From NCBI GenBank assembly GCA_914767715.1, contig OU612065.1, positions 36,330,001 to 36,394,000 on the forward strand: DNA of 64,000 bases. The letters run 5' to 3'. The notes beneath the pieces were generated by a model. The model ran no database searches. It saw only the letters and a program-made list of their open reading frames with translations, and was not told where the DNA came from. The translations under genes and the position numbers were made by a program. Below are positions 49,841 to 60,617 of this stretch, piece after piece (the first letter of the stretch is position 1; every line of letters starts with the position of its first letter). The DNA is from Membranipora membranacea (taxonomy: Eukaryota > Bryozoa > Gymnolaemata > Cheilostomatida > Membraniporidae).

Positions 49841-50030
49841 ATATTTGTATAACTAAATAGTAATGTCTATAATTCATAATCAACATTTCCAAATTATCCT
49901 TACATTGATTCTCTTATAATTGTAGACATCTCCACTGTTAGTATATTTGTGCTGCTGAATGCTGAAGTCTCTTTGTCCTCCAGCTGGCTAACTATCTTTG
50001 ACTGGTGTGTAACTTGCCATCATTATCACC

Positions 50031-51104
50031 ATGGATCTAAAGTACCATTCCAAATTGACAATCATCAACATCAAAAATGCTCTAACAGACAATAAACTAA
50101 GAGTTAAGAGTGAGGAGAAGTTGGAGGAATTTTGCCAGATACTGAAAAATCGTATCATGGAATCACAGTGTAACACTCCAAAACAAACAACTAAAGCTTT
50201 TTATGATATCATAAAATCACCGCAGGAGCTGTTCTCAGCATTTGACAATGCCGTAGTAATATTAGGATCAGAAGACGAAACTGATCATATGTATCCTAAG
50301 TCTACCCAACGAAGTATAAGAGCTTCCTTTTCTACATTTATGCTAAGATTAGGAAACCAGTTTGTCATCAGAGATGATCCTGAGGTTAGGGAACCTGTCT
50401 GTCCATATGTTCAAACAGATATAAATAGTCTAGATGAGGATGAGCTAGGTCTCTTGTTTCATATTGCGGGGTGGACATGTAAGAGGGCAAGAGATGAGAT
50501 GTCTTCCCTCAAAGAAGTTATATCTTGTTTTGGGAAAGATGAGCGCGACAGTGCAACAGGGAAATACCTGTTCCACCCAAATATGAACTTTGTCAACTTC
50601 TTTCATTCTCTGTCAACCGAAGTTTTCAAAATGCTAAATTTTGAAAATTTCAATAGTGACCCTAACACTTTACCACGCAGGGTAGAAACTGAGATCCAGG
50701 AATCTAACAGATTACTTTACCATTTAAAACAGCTAACACCTCTGAAATTTCATCCTCAAGTTCAAGCAGCATTCAATCTAATAACACACTTTACTGTCAA
50801 ATCAGGTGTAAATGACTTTTTAAAACGACACAATTTGGGCCCTAACAAAAGATCACAAGCTCTAAGAACAACATTAGCATGCACATCAAACATTCAACCT
50901 GAAAGCTCAAAAACTAAACCAAACCGTAAAAAGAGTAGATCTAAAAACAAGTGTCTGCAAGGTTGTGACTCAAAATGCGATGACTGGATCCAGTGTGAGC
51001 AATGCAACCATTGGTTCCATTTCGATTGTGTAGGAATAAGTAATGCTGGTCCCTCTGAGGAGGAGGAGGAGTGGATATGTGAATTTTGTGTTACATTAAA
51101 GTGA
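50031..51104 (+). CDS. PHD-finger protein of unknown function, probably element-borne
   Basis: A 357-residue single-exon ORF. The ATG at 50031 has a strong context (caccATGG) and lies 50 bp after a splice acceptor. The N-terminal 270 residues match no domain I know; they are mostly helical in character, with LEEFCQILKNRI, FSTFMLRLGNQFVI and ELGLLFHIAGWTCKRA. A basic stretch (KTKPNRKKSRSKNK, about residues 295-310) leads into a PHD finger (about 312-354): CLQGCDSKCDDWIQCEQCNH, WFHFDCVGI and WICEFC, with the Cys4-His-Cys3 order complete. PHD fingers read histone H3 tails. It lies 177 bp before the P-type transposase, same strand, so both may belong to one transposon. No stop or frameshift is present. 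It could also be a domesticated host gene. Confidence 0.75.
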   Translation: MDLKYHSKLTIINIKNALTDNKLRVKSEEKLEEFCQILKNRIMESQCNTPKQTTKAFYDIIKSPQELFSAFDNAVVILGSEDETDHMYPKSTQRSIRASFSTFMLRLGNQFVIRDDPEVREPVCPYVQTDINSLDEDELGLLFHIAGWTCKRARDEMSSLKEVISCFGKDERDSATGKYLFHPNMNFVNFFHSLSTEVFKMLNFENFNSDPNTLPRRVETEIQESNRLLYHLKQLTPLKFHPQVQAAFNLITHFTVKSGVNDFLKRHNLGPNKRSQALRTTLACTSNIQPESSKTKPNRKKSRSKNKCLQGCDSKCDDWIQCEQCNHWFHFDCVGISNAGPSEEEEEWICEFCVTLK

Positions 51105-51281
51105 ATCTTGTCTTTGTCTCATATTCCTCGTTTAAGTTGTAGTTTTTTGTTAACTATGTCTAATTTATTTCATTAAGGGCTGTGTTTCTTTAATGACTAT
51201 TTTTTTTTACCATTTCCAAATATCAACAAAAATACATTTGTTAGCATCGTACTAAACAGTGTCTTGTCGATTTATAGCACC

Positions 51282-54200
51282 ATGGAACATGTCAGTTCAA
51301 AGCAAAGTGTGAAACAGCTCGAACAAGCTTTCAAGCTCAACATTATATCGTTGACGTACAAAGAACGGGGTGCCATTATCACTAGCCGAGTGGAAAACGG
51401 AGTCATCCAACCAGACTTCCATACTATCTGGAGCTGGTGGAGGGGCCATGTGCGGCACAAACTGAAAAGTTCGAATAGGTCCAGAGGTAAATATCATATC
51501 ATTTTGAATGTCATTTGAATAAAATGTGACCACAAAAACGCTGAATAAAGAACTTTTGCTGTAATTTTTAGAAGATAAGAGTTACAAGATGCACACCGAC
51601 TTATTGCATCATATCAAGTTTCACAATTATCGTTATAACTCACATTTATATCAACAATTTTTTATATTCTCCCATCTAAGTCATGCTGGATTGCCTACTA
51701 ATTTGATTAAAAGCAACATGAAAACTATCATAAATGGTGAGAAATTTGCCTCTCCATTGATAGATCGCCTGAGAGCGGAGAGGGTATTTCTAAATGGTCA
51801 TCAGAAACTCAATGAGCTGATGAGAGGAGACCCCACTACATCCAAGTGTAAAGAGATTGAGTACCCATTATTCAAAAACATCATTCAAGAGAACTTTAAA
51901 ATCGACATGAGCTGCAAGTTGACATATAAGGAAAAGGTAGTTGGCACTATGCACAACGACAGGGCAAATAAGCAGACACTTTCAGCAATAGACTGCAAAC
52001 CCATTGCAAATAACAGACAGGTGTGTTCTCCCTGCAAGAAGCTCAGGCGTTTGTTGCAGCGACTGACAAGAGACAGCAAGGCAGATTCTGCGCCAGAGCC
52101 GGATATCGTTGAGAGTGCCTGTGAGATTGAAGAAACAAGTCAGATGAGGAGAAGAGTCACAAACACATGGTGTAAATGGCATGAATGCACCAGTGAGAAG
52201 TTTGATGACATAAGAGAGTTGAACTACCACATCAATGCCAGTCATATCCCCAAACTACTCAACATTCCACCCAGTGAGCGTGTCTATTATTGCAGATGGG
52301 AGGGGTGTCAACTCAAGAAGACCAAGAGAAAAGACTTAGTCAGACACATCAAGCTGTGTCACTCAGGTAGGACAAAACATGATGATAATATAAACTGTAT
52401 ACTCATCTGACAAAAACCTTGAAATTGGCCATTTTATCCACTTGAAAACATGTTAAAAATGAAATAGCTCACTACATCTAGAGTACTACCCAGACCCCAT
52501 CCCTCTTAATCCTATCAACATACCACAGGGGTGAAAAAATTGACTCGGCATCATTTAAGCCGTCCATATTTCATACAATAACTGTCTTCATAAAACAGCG
52601 AATTCCCAAACCCACGATCATTGAGCAATGGAATGCTTTAATTTTGATAGGGGATGAGATGGATGAAACGAGGTTGGCAATAGCTGAAGACCAAGCTAAA
52701 AATTTAGAGAGGCCACCTAATGGTAGGCGCTGGACAAGCAAGACAAAACGCCTTTGTATGACTACAGTAGGTCCAGGTTGGTGACACCAGATATAATTAA
52801 TAGCAATGCTGAGCTAACTCACACCAGAAAACAATTATTCTTACTTATTATTTTAAAATATGCGGAGGGGAAGCCAATGTTAAGTTTAAAAACTGTTTAC
52901 TCTTTTGAATTCATCAATAACCAGTAAGCATTGATGATAAGTGGCATGTGATTATGGAAACTGGATTTTGTATGCTGTATTATTTCAAGGTGCACTTGAA
53001 AAGCTGAGAATAGGGGGGCTATGCTTACCCAGCACCAGTACAGTCTCAAGAGAGAGAAGGTTTGGTATGGATCAGACAGGATGGAGCATGAAGCCAATGC
53101 AGGAAATGAAGTCACTAATCCAAAGAAGGAGACTCCCAAGAGCAAAGAGTGGTCTTCTCTGCTTTGATGAAGTTAAGATCAAGGAGGGGGTAGTCTATGA
53201 GCCACACACAGGGGAACTGATTGGTGAGTAGTGATAAGAATAACTTGGGCCTTTGGACTGATGAGCTTTACTAAAACACGCCCATCTTAAACAGGAGCCT
53301 GCTTAAGATAGGTGTGTCATATCAGTAAAGCCGCTGTTCAGTTGCTTGAATTAGCCAGAAATAGCCACTGTTTAACATCTTAACAGTGGCCACTTCCGAA
53401 GAGCAGCTCCTTATAGTTTAAAATTAGCTTTGCCCAAAGCTCTAGATTGGTTGATGGCCTTACGCAAAGATCCATGTATATGCATGCATTCATTTACATG
53501 AATGTCAATTCTCCTGGTAAATCGGATGGTTGGATAAATAACTGAATTTAAATCAAGAGCCGTGGGCAAAGGTTTAAAGGGATTAACTGATTTCTACCTT
53601 GTAGGAACCTGTAATACTTCACCTGAAGTTGGGACCCATATACTTCAGTTTTTCTGGACAAGTACATTTGTGCCATTCAGCTTTCCCCTGGCATACTTTA
53701 TTACAAAGACGGCACCTACCGAGGACATCCTTATGTGGTTTTGGACAGGAGTGGAGTATCTCCAAGCAGCCAGCTTCCATGTCTTGGGTGTTATCTTCGA
53801 TGGCTCTGTACAAAACAGGAGGTTCCAGGTACTGTCAATATCAAAATAGCGGTAATATTATGAATATGCCAGCCAAAGTGAGGGTTCATGGCGCAATATG
53901 TATGGTCGCATATAAAAGGCTGCCTGATATGATTGGTTGTTGGTAAAAGTGTTGTTTCATATTTTTATAGAACTGTATATGCCAGCCTGGTTCAAGCCGT
54001 CACCTTGCACAGAATATCTGTTCAGAGAAGGATGACAAGCTCATAATAATGTCTGACCCTCCACATCTTATGAAAAAACTCAGGTATGAACATTGAACTT
54101 TACAGAAACAGGATTTGTTTTGTATACTTTCAACAACACATACTTCTATCAATAATAAAAATTCCATGAAAAACGAACCATTCGATGCTCATGAAGTTTC

Positions 54201-55775
54201 ATGGTCCAAATTCAGGTGCTAATACCAGATGCTAGAATTTTCTGTGGCGTCGTTTGGTATTTGCTTCTCTTTAGAAAACCTCTTTCATGTTTTCCTCAAT
54301 TTTGTTTTAGAAATGCTATTGAGAACAGTGGCACGGAGAACAACACACATACAAGGCTGATGAGATTAAATGGGGAAGAGGTAATATGGAGGCACATCAT
54401 TGATGTATTTAAACAGGAGAGACGAGTGGGTTGGAGTTACACCGGGCTAACCTCAGAGAGCGTATATCTCGATAACTTTTCAAAGATGAGGGTAAATCTT
54501 ATGGAGAAAGTATGTTGACATCAGATGAACTATGATGTACATTAGATTTATTATCCCATACCTGTAAAATACCATCCATCACTAGGCAGTGTTATGTAAC
54601 AGTAACACCATTGTAATTATACATTTCACTCGGGTAGATAACTCCTAGTAATAATCCATATGTAAAACATAGCGCCGCCAGATATCTGCCTGGAAGAAAA
54701 ATGGTTTGGTTGAAATATATTACACCTTTTTGCAATTCTGCTGTCACGACAATAGTATGATTGAAACACAATGGAAACTAATATCATTGATTTTTCTTTC
54801 TTGTAGGTGTTTGACTATAAAGTGAGTGGGGAATTGAGGAAGATGGGGTATGAGAGCTCTGCAAGATATGTAGAGACATGTTCGGATTTGTGGGGCCTGC
54901 TGGACGAGAGGTCACTTGTGATCGGAGACGATATAGAAGAATATATAGCTGTGAGTAATTGCTTTGAAGTTATTTGAGAAAAAAAACATAAAACTTTTAA
55001 TATATCTGAAATTTGTACCCAACCTATTAGGCTAATTACTGTTCTCTTTCACTAATCTTGAAAGCTCTGACTAACCAATCCATCTATCCTCAGTTGCTTG
55101 TATTGTTAGCACCATAAGTATAAGTAAAGAGCGTGCATACTGTGTCATGCATGACATGGCTGTGGATTTCAAACTTAGAGCTATCCTACATTTCTTTTTG
55201 CAGAAATTTGAGCCAATCTTGAGCTTTTTCCTCACATGGGAGAGGAGTGTTTATTCTTCAACAACTGAGTCACCTGCTGCTGATTTGCCACCCTTCAGCA
55301 CTCTAGCCGATCTAAAAACAACCATCAGAGGGATGATTTGCATTTGCGAGTATGCAAAGTCGGTCGGGATGGGGATAATTCCACATAGGATGTATCAGGA
55401 TGTTCTCGAATCATGGTTCGGTCATCACCGGCAATCATGTGGCTCAAATAATAACATGACAGGTATGTCAATATCATAAACAAGAATAGTCCCTTATTGC
55501 TAATCTTGCTATCCCCAATAATAACAAATAGTAGACAGAGCTGAAAGAGGTTTCATAACAGGAAGCACATGGACTTGCAATCAAACTTCAGGTTTTGTAA
55601 GCCAGGAGTTAGAGCTGAGTGTGGCCTATCTTGCATTTTAATTCCCTGAAAATTTCTTTCAGCTGCAACATACGGAAGTAATAATCGGCAGTTAACCACC
55701 TCGACTGCCCTAAGAAGAGGGCACTATTCACAGGACGTTGATTCGGTGCAACCACCTACCAGTACTGAAGAGTGA
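51282..55775 (+). CDS. P-element/THAP9-type transposase with two GLI-like C2H2 fingers, multi-exon
   Basis: Inferred exons: 51282-51486, 51572-52366, about 52482-52785 (frame unclear), 52990-53223, 53605-53828, 53971-54083, 54312-54509, 54807-54950, 55204-55462 and 55663-55775 (stop TGA); most junctions are GT-AG and keep phase. The N-terminus lacks an obvious THAP domain. Exon 2 encodes two C-x4-C fingers at 52171-52245 and 52291-52362. The rest follows P-type transposases: CFDEVKIKEGVVYEPHTGEL (first Asp), PLAYFITK, GVIFDGSVQNRRF, MSDPPHLMKKLRN (second Asp, as FDPPHLLKxxRN), LDNFSKMRVNLM, and QDVLESWFGHHRQSCGSNNN (Glu, as QDPLExFFGxxRxxGG). All three catalytic acidic residues are therefore present. 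The only weak point is exon 3: after NIPQG the open frame is one base out (near 52530), either a short intron or a lesion. A host-domesticated gene is the alternative. Confidence 0.75.
53265..53331. other. Foldback in a transposase intron
   Basis: GCTTTACT...ACACGCCCATCTTAAACAGG pairs with CCTGCTTAAGATAGGTGTGT...AGTAAAGC. A smaller stem, CCACTGTT/AACAGTGG, follows at about 53368. It lies in the intron after exon 52990-53223; possibly a small MITE. Confidence 0.6.
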
Positions 55776-55917
55776 CTCTATACTTTGAGCGACATCTTTG
55801 GTCATGTGTCTTCATTGCTGATGCTTTTTGTGTACATAGAGTATTTATTTCTTGGTGTGTATAAGTCCAGTGATTGTATTTCTGTAAATATATATAGGTG
55901 CCATTTATTGCCTGTCA

Positions 55918-55923
55918 AATAAA
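55918..55923 (+). promoter_or_regulatory. Candidate poly(A) signal of the P-type transposase
   Basis: AATAAA 143 bp after the transposase stop codon, followed by AT-rich sequence. Confidence 0.5.
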
Positions 55924-56318
55924 GAAGAAATTGTTATGTTTATCACTATCAGTATCACTCACCTTACTTACTTATTTCCCAATTGATCCTATTCGCCGGA
56001 ATAGCTGGCATAAAGGATATAATAATCAGTCTATTAGTGCGTAATCAGGGTTTTGGAGTTTCTGTGGGCGCTGCTCGGTAGTGTGACCCGCGAAAAAGAG
56101 AGTTAACATTTAGAAAATAAAAAACAAAAAGTGCAGCGTCATAGGCTGTCAAAAAGAGTGACATCTGTAATTGTGGTCCCCATTTTTTCATCTCTGATCA
56201 AATTTTCAAGTCATCCGTTCAGATGATGGTCTGACGGGCACGAAAGTCCCAGTGATAGCTACATGAACATAAATAATACAGCTCAATTTACAAATAGCTT
56301 AGAGATATTTATAGGCGG

Positions 56319-57806
56319 TTATGGGGATGGAGGAAATATAACCTTGATGTCATGGCGTATGCGGTTGAAGTAACTGAAACGCCATGCATTTGTCCTGCGT
56401 GTCCAGCTGATGGTCTTACCTCTGGTGTTATGATCTGTAGAAAATCTAATGTAACAGTTAAGGTTCAAATCGAATAATCCGGCTTCAGTCTTTCTTAGGA
56501 AGAGTATATCTAGATCCTTGCGCCTGTCGGACAAAGAAACAATGCTATGACGGTTCATACACTCAGTCACACTATCACGCTTACGTATCCAATAGATCCA
56601 TCTCATAGCTTTACGTTGAACCATATCAATGGACTTACTCAGTCCTGCCTGATGTGGCGACCAAACTTGACTGGCATACTCTAATATGGGTCTGACAACC
56701 GAGTTAAAAGCAACCAGTTTCGTTTTTGTTGGAGCCTCTCTTAGATTACGTTTAATTAATCCTAATGACCTGTTTGCTTTAGCAACTGTTTTTGTAACGT
56801 GCGTGTTCCACTTCAAGTCTGAGTCAATATGTACCCCTAGGTACTTGATTGTGCTGGCGTTGGGTATACAACTGTCACCAAGTTTGAGACGTATGGTTGG
56901 GCTAGCCTTACAAAACTGCATATGTGCACATTTACTCAAGTTGGACTGCATGCCCCATTTGTTACCCCACTGGTATAATGCATTTATGTCATTTTGAAGG
57001 CCATCTGGCCGCTGCGATAAATTTGAGCAGAGTACAGTGTCGTCAGCGTACAGACGACATTCAGAGAACTTTATTTCATCAGATATGTCATTTACATACA
57101 GAATGAACAGCAGGGGCCCCAGGACTGAGCCCTGAGGCACACCGGAATGGATATCAAACTCATAAGACATGGAACCATTTACCGCTACTCTGGATGTCCT
57201 GTTTTTAAGCCAGTCTTTTATCCAGGCAACACAATTTACATCAAAGTTAAAGTTTACAAGTTTATGCAGTAGAAGATTATGAGGAACGCGGTCAAAGGCT
57301 TTACTAAAATCAAAGCTCACCATGTGGTAATCATTTTGTTTATCTATTGCCTCTGCAGCAAAGTGGACTACATGCAGCAACTGTGTAGTAGTGTTAAGCC
57401 CTTTTCTGAAACCATGTTGGTTATCTTTGATTATTTCAGCATTTTCAATGTGCGACCACATGTTTGAACAAATAACATGTTCCAGTGTTTTACATAGTAT
57501 ACAGGTTAGACTGATGGGTCTATAGTGGTGAGGGTCTGATCTTTTTCCTCCCTTATAGATGGGGCAAATGGTTGCCCTTTTCCACACCTTTGGTACCGCT
57601 CCTTCTTTTAGACTGGTTTCAAACAGGATGCACACACAGTCTATAAAAGAAGGTACATTTTCAGCAAACATTTTTAGAGTTATGGCAGCTATGTCATCTG
57701 GCCCAGTAGTTAAACAACGGCTTGGTATTGCCGTGTTCCATTTCACCAGTAAGGTGTACGTCCAAGTACTTTGTCTTGGCTTCTTTAACCTGTACAATAA
57801 TGTCAC
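56319..57806 (-). pseudogene. LINE ORF2 remnant: reverse transcriptase
   Basis: A 495-codon open frame. RT motifs: TTGPDDIAAITLK, YKGGKRSDPHHYRPISLTCI, DNQHGFRKG, MVSFDFSKAFDRVPHNLLL (first catalytic Asp), SGVPQGSVLGPLLFILY and CRLYADDTVLCSN (catalytic Asp pair), then KYLGVHIDSDLKWNTHV and the C-terminal RPILEYASQVWSPH. The domain is complete from the fingers to the C-terminus and ends at a natural stop, but the N-terminal endonuclease is absent. The ATG given by the ORF is probably not a native start. Confidence 0.85.
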
Positions 57807-57853
57807 GGTTAATCAGATCGAGCTCTCTTTGGTGAGCTATACTAGGGAATTTC

Positions 57854-58144
57854 TCATTTCGGTAATATCATTGGTTTACAGTTTAAACATAAATAGACAA
57901 GGGGATTTCCCTCCTGTTCTGAGACCAGAGTGTATAGTTTCTCAGAGTATTTACCATCACAACTCAGGTGAGTATAGTGATCACAAAAGTCACACGGCAT
58001 ACTTTTCTCATCATTACCAACCTCACTGTCGCATGTAACACACAGAACATGCATATTGCTATGTTTGCTTTGTTTACCTGTTTTTTGGTTGGGGGATTTC
58101 GCATCTGCTGCTGATTTACTTCTGGTTTTACCGGCTGGAGCCAT
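57854..58144 (-). CDS. LINE ORF1: small PHD-finger protein
   Basis: 96 residues from MAPAGKTRSKSAADAKSP, with a basic N-terminus (nuclear signal-like) and a PHD finger: CVTCDSEV, MPCDFCDHYTHLSCDGKY and VYLCLNC. CR1- and L2-type LINEs often carry a PHD ORF1. It may be cut at its C-terminus by the internal deletion. Confidence 0.7.
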   Translation of the reverse strand: MAPAGKTRSKSAADAKSPNQKTGKQSKHSNMHVLCVTCDSEVGNDEKSMPCDFCDHYTHLSCDGKYSEKLYTLVSEQEGNPLVYLCLNCKPMILPK

Positions 58145-58240
58145 GACACCTGGTATTGAAGATATATATACAGCAATGAGGTGCACGAGGGTTCGGACAG
58201 ACAGTGTTTGAGAGGATCAAAAACAAGAAATATGGCATGC

Positions 58241-60100
58241 ACAATTATACAGTCAGTGTTTGGCTTAGGGCCTAAGAATCTGGGATCAGTTGGTTTTTTT
58301 TAGTAGACTTGAGTTTGATCAGGGATGAACCAAATGATTCACACAGGGGGAATCAAAAAGATTGACCAAATGGCAAATGATTCAAACAGGGGGAATCAAA
58401 AAGAATGGAAGTGAGTACACGTCTGACTCACTGTGTTAGTTTAGCCTATTTTTTTTTTTTTAACAAGATCTACAGGAATTCCGATGATGATCATTGACAT
58501 CTTCCTTTACTCAGATAAGGTTTGGCAAAGAGTTCTTGCTAACAATGGTAAGGATTAAAATCCAAACCAAAAGGCAAGCCATAGTGCTATGATAGGTCTG
58601 TTACTATCTACTCTTTTTGAGTTCTCAAGTTGGTTTGGATTATACATTACATGCGATCTATTAACAAAGTTGGTTGAATCTAACTCATCCAATACTATTG
58701 GGTGTAGCAAGAAGTTGTCTGCTTGAAGATATAATATAGAATTAGTCAACAGCATTTACTGGAAAAGTATATTTACATGCTGTCAAAACCATAATAAAAA
58801 GCCTGGAGAGGCCCTTACTTTCACACTGTCTACAGCAAAAAGTATTGGAATAATCCAGTATTTCTATTCAAATGGACCAAAAGAGAGTCCTAAAGAATAG
58901 ATTTTTTGGTGTGGTGAGGGTTTGGTCCAAAGGGAGTCCAAATGGAAGGTGCCAAACCGAACCACAAATTTCTTAATATTTACAAAAATCACGATATTAC
59001 TGTTTTTTTCAGAGCAAGTTGCAGTCACTAAATCCACATAAACTAATTTCAAGCCACGGTGAGGAAATGTTTGACGTCTCTTCTAGCACAGTTAAAGAAG
59101 GTTAAGGCTTAAAACAATTTTTACTTGCCAAGTTGGCTCCAACTTTTTGGGCTGTTGGTTGAAAAATTGTCATTCAGACATCACTGCCTTTAACTTACCC
59201 TGTAGCCTCCAATTCTTGTTGTTTTTCTGTATGTGTAACTCCATATGATAGCCCAGTCATCCCTTATCAAAGCCTGGTGAGTTAAAACTGGAATATCTAA
59301 AGATGAGTGTGCATGACAGGGCTGCAGAAGCATCGGTCAATTGACCTCCATCGAAAAGTCAGCATTCCGGATGTAGTGAAGCACCCCTATATAATAACCC
59401 TTGCTAGCAAAGACGCACTGAACCATTTTGTCTGAATTTGAAATAATGATGAAGTTCTCGACTGCCAACTTTACTGAATAAATCTGAAAACTGAGCAATG
59501 TGCTTTAGCCTGGATAGTCTGTCATGTGTGGGTGGGGGTACGCCCACCCACCCACATAACACAGACGACCTAAGATAAATTTGTTCATTGGAAATCCACA
59601 TAGACATATGTCTATGGAAATCAAGAAGACTAGTCCACTCCATTCATTGGCTGAGCCTTCTTCTTCCGCATTGGGAGTCTAGCTTATAACTTATCAAGGT
59701 TTTTCTTTTATTCATGTTTTGGTTTCCGGTTTGGGATTTTCTTTCAGCAATAATACGGAAACTGTGAAGAACATCATAACAGTGGCAAAACAGGTAAATC
59801 CTTGACTATGATTTGACACCAAGTTAACAGGGAAGGGTGATTGAGAGAAAACAGCTTCACCATAAAGGCTTTCATTGTTGTATTCAGTGGAAAATTTATC
59901 ATTTACCTTTCTTGAATGCAATTGCTCTTTTGAATAAAAATAAAATCACAAATACTGGAAATAGGTCTCTCTTCAGTTTAGAAACTGCCTTATTATGAAA
60001 ATAGAGTTGACCTAGTTTCTATACTATCAAGTATCAGTTGTTGGCAGCCTTGAGGGGTGGTTGACAGGTAAAGGGATAGCAATCAGACAAAGTTGTGTGA
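58241..60100. other. Non-coding DNA between two LINEs
   Basis: No gene recognised. It contains a 30-bp direct repeat (see 58331-58403), a T/A-rich stretch near 58449, and a G/C-rich hairpin near 59526-59558 (GTGGGTGGGGGTAC / GCCCACCCACCCAC). Confidence 0.4.
58331..58403. repeat. 30-bp direct repeat, two copies
   Basis: caaatgattcacacaggggg plus aatcaaaaag at 58331-58360, repeated with one change at 58374-58403. Confidence 0.85.
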
Positions 60101-60166
60101 AAGTCATGAGGAGTTTTGAGACCAACCACCGAACCTACTCAACTGAGCTGAAACTGACCACTGAAG

Positions 60167-60520
60167 ATGAGCTGCACCAAATCCAAGATGGCGGATGATA
60201 CTCAACCTGATGATGATCTTAGTCATGCCTCAACAGTGTATCTCTGTGGAACCTGTAAACAACATGTAGATTGGGATGCAGTATCTATCATGTGTGAGTT
60301 GTGTGATACCTGGTACCATCTATCCTGCCAGGCAGTTCCATCCTGTGAGTACTCCAGACAGGGTCACTCAAGCGTTTACTGGTCATGCACATCATGCAAC
60401 AGTGATCATCAGTCTACAACTTCACCTGCTATGCTGTTTGATGGCCCCTTTCATATCACTCATTACAAAATAAAGTACAGTTGTGAAATACCCTTTACCA
60501 GTGGTTCCTACATATCGTAG
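60167..60520 (+). CDS. LINE ORF1: PHD-finger protein
   Basis: 117 residues. After an acidic N-terminus (ADDTQPDDD) comes a PHD finger: YLCGTCKQHVDWDAVSIMCE, LCDTWYHLSCQAV and VYWSCTSC. The Cys4-His-Cys3 set is complete. The C-terminus beyond about residue 95 may come from an insertion or truncation, since ORF2 normally starts soon after. Confidence 0.7.
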   Translation: MSCTKSKMADDTQPDDDLSHASTVYLCGTCKQHVDWDAVSIMCELCDTWYHLSCQAVPSCEYSRQGHSSVYWSCTSCNSDHQSTTSPAMLFDGPFHITHYKIKYSCEIPFTSGSYIS

Positions 60521-60617
60521 CAGCGGATGGATTGTGTATGTATAGGCCTACCCACAAATGAGTGTAGCAAAAGTAGAGAGCTGAGCCTAGCATACACGCG
60601 CCCCAGCATGCAATCAC

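Larger units (their letters stand above)
56280..58230 (-). mobile_element. CR1/L2-like LINE, internally deleted
   Basis: Minus strand: a PHD-finger ORF1 (57854-58144) is followed almost at once by the reverse transcriptase part of ORF2 (56319-57806). The endonuclease and the first part of ORF2 are missing. Just upstream of the RT frame, another frame reads QVKEAKTKYLDVHLTGEMEH and KPLFNY, as in the pre-RT linker, so the deletion also moved the frame. Non-autonomous. Confidence 0.8.
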
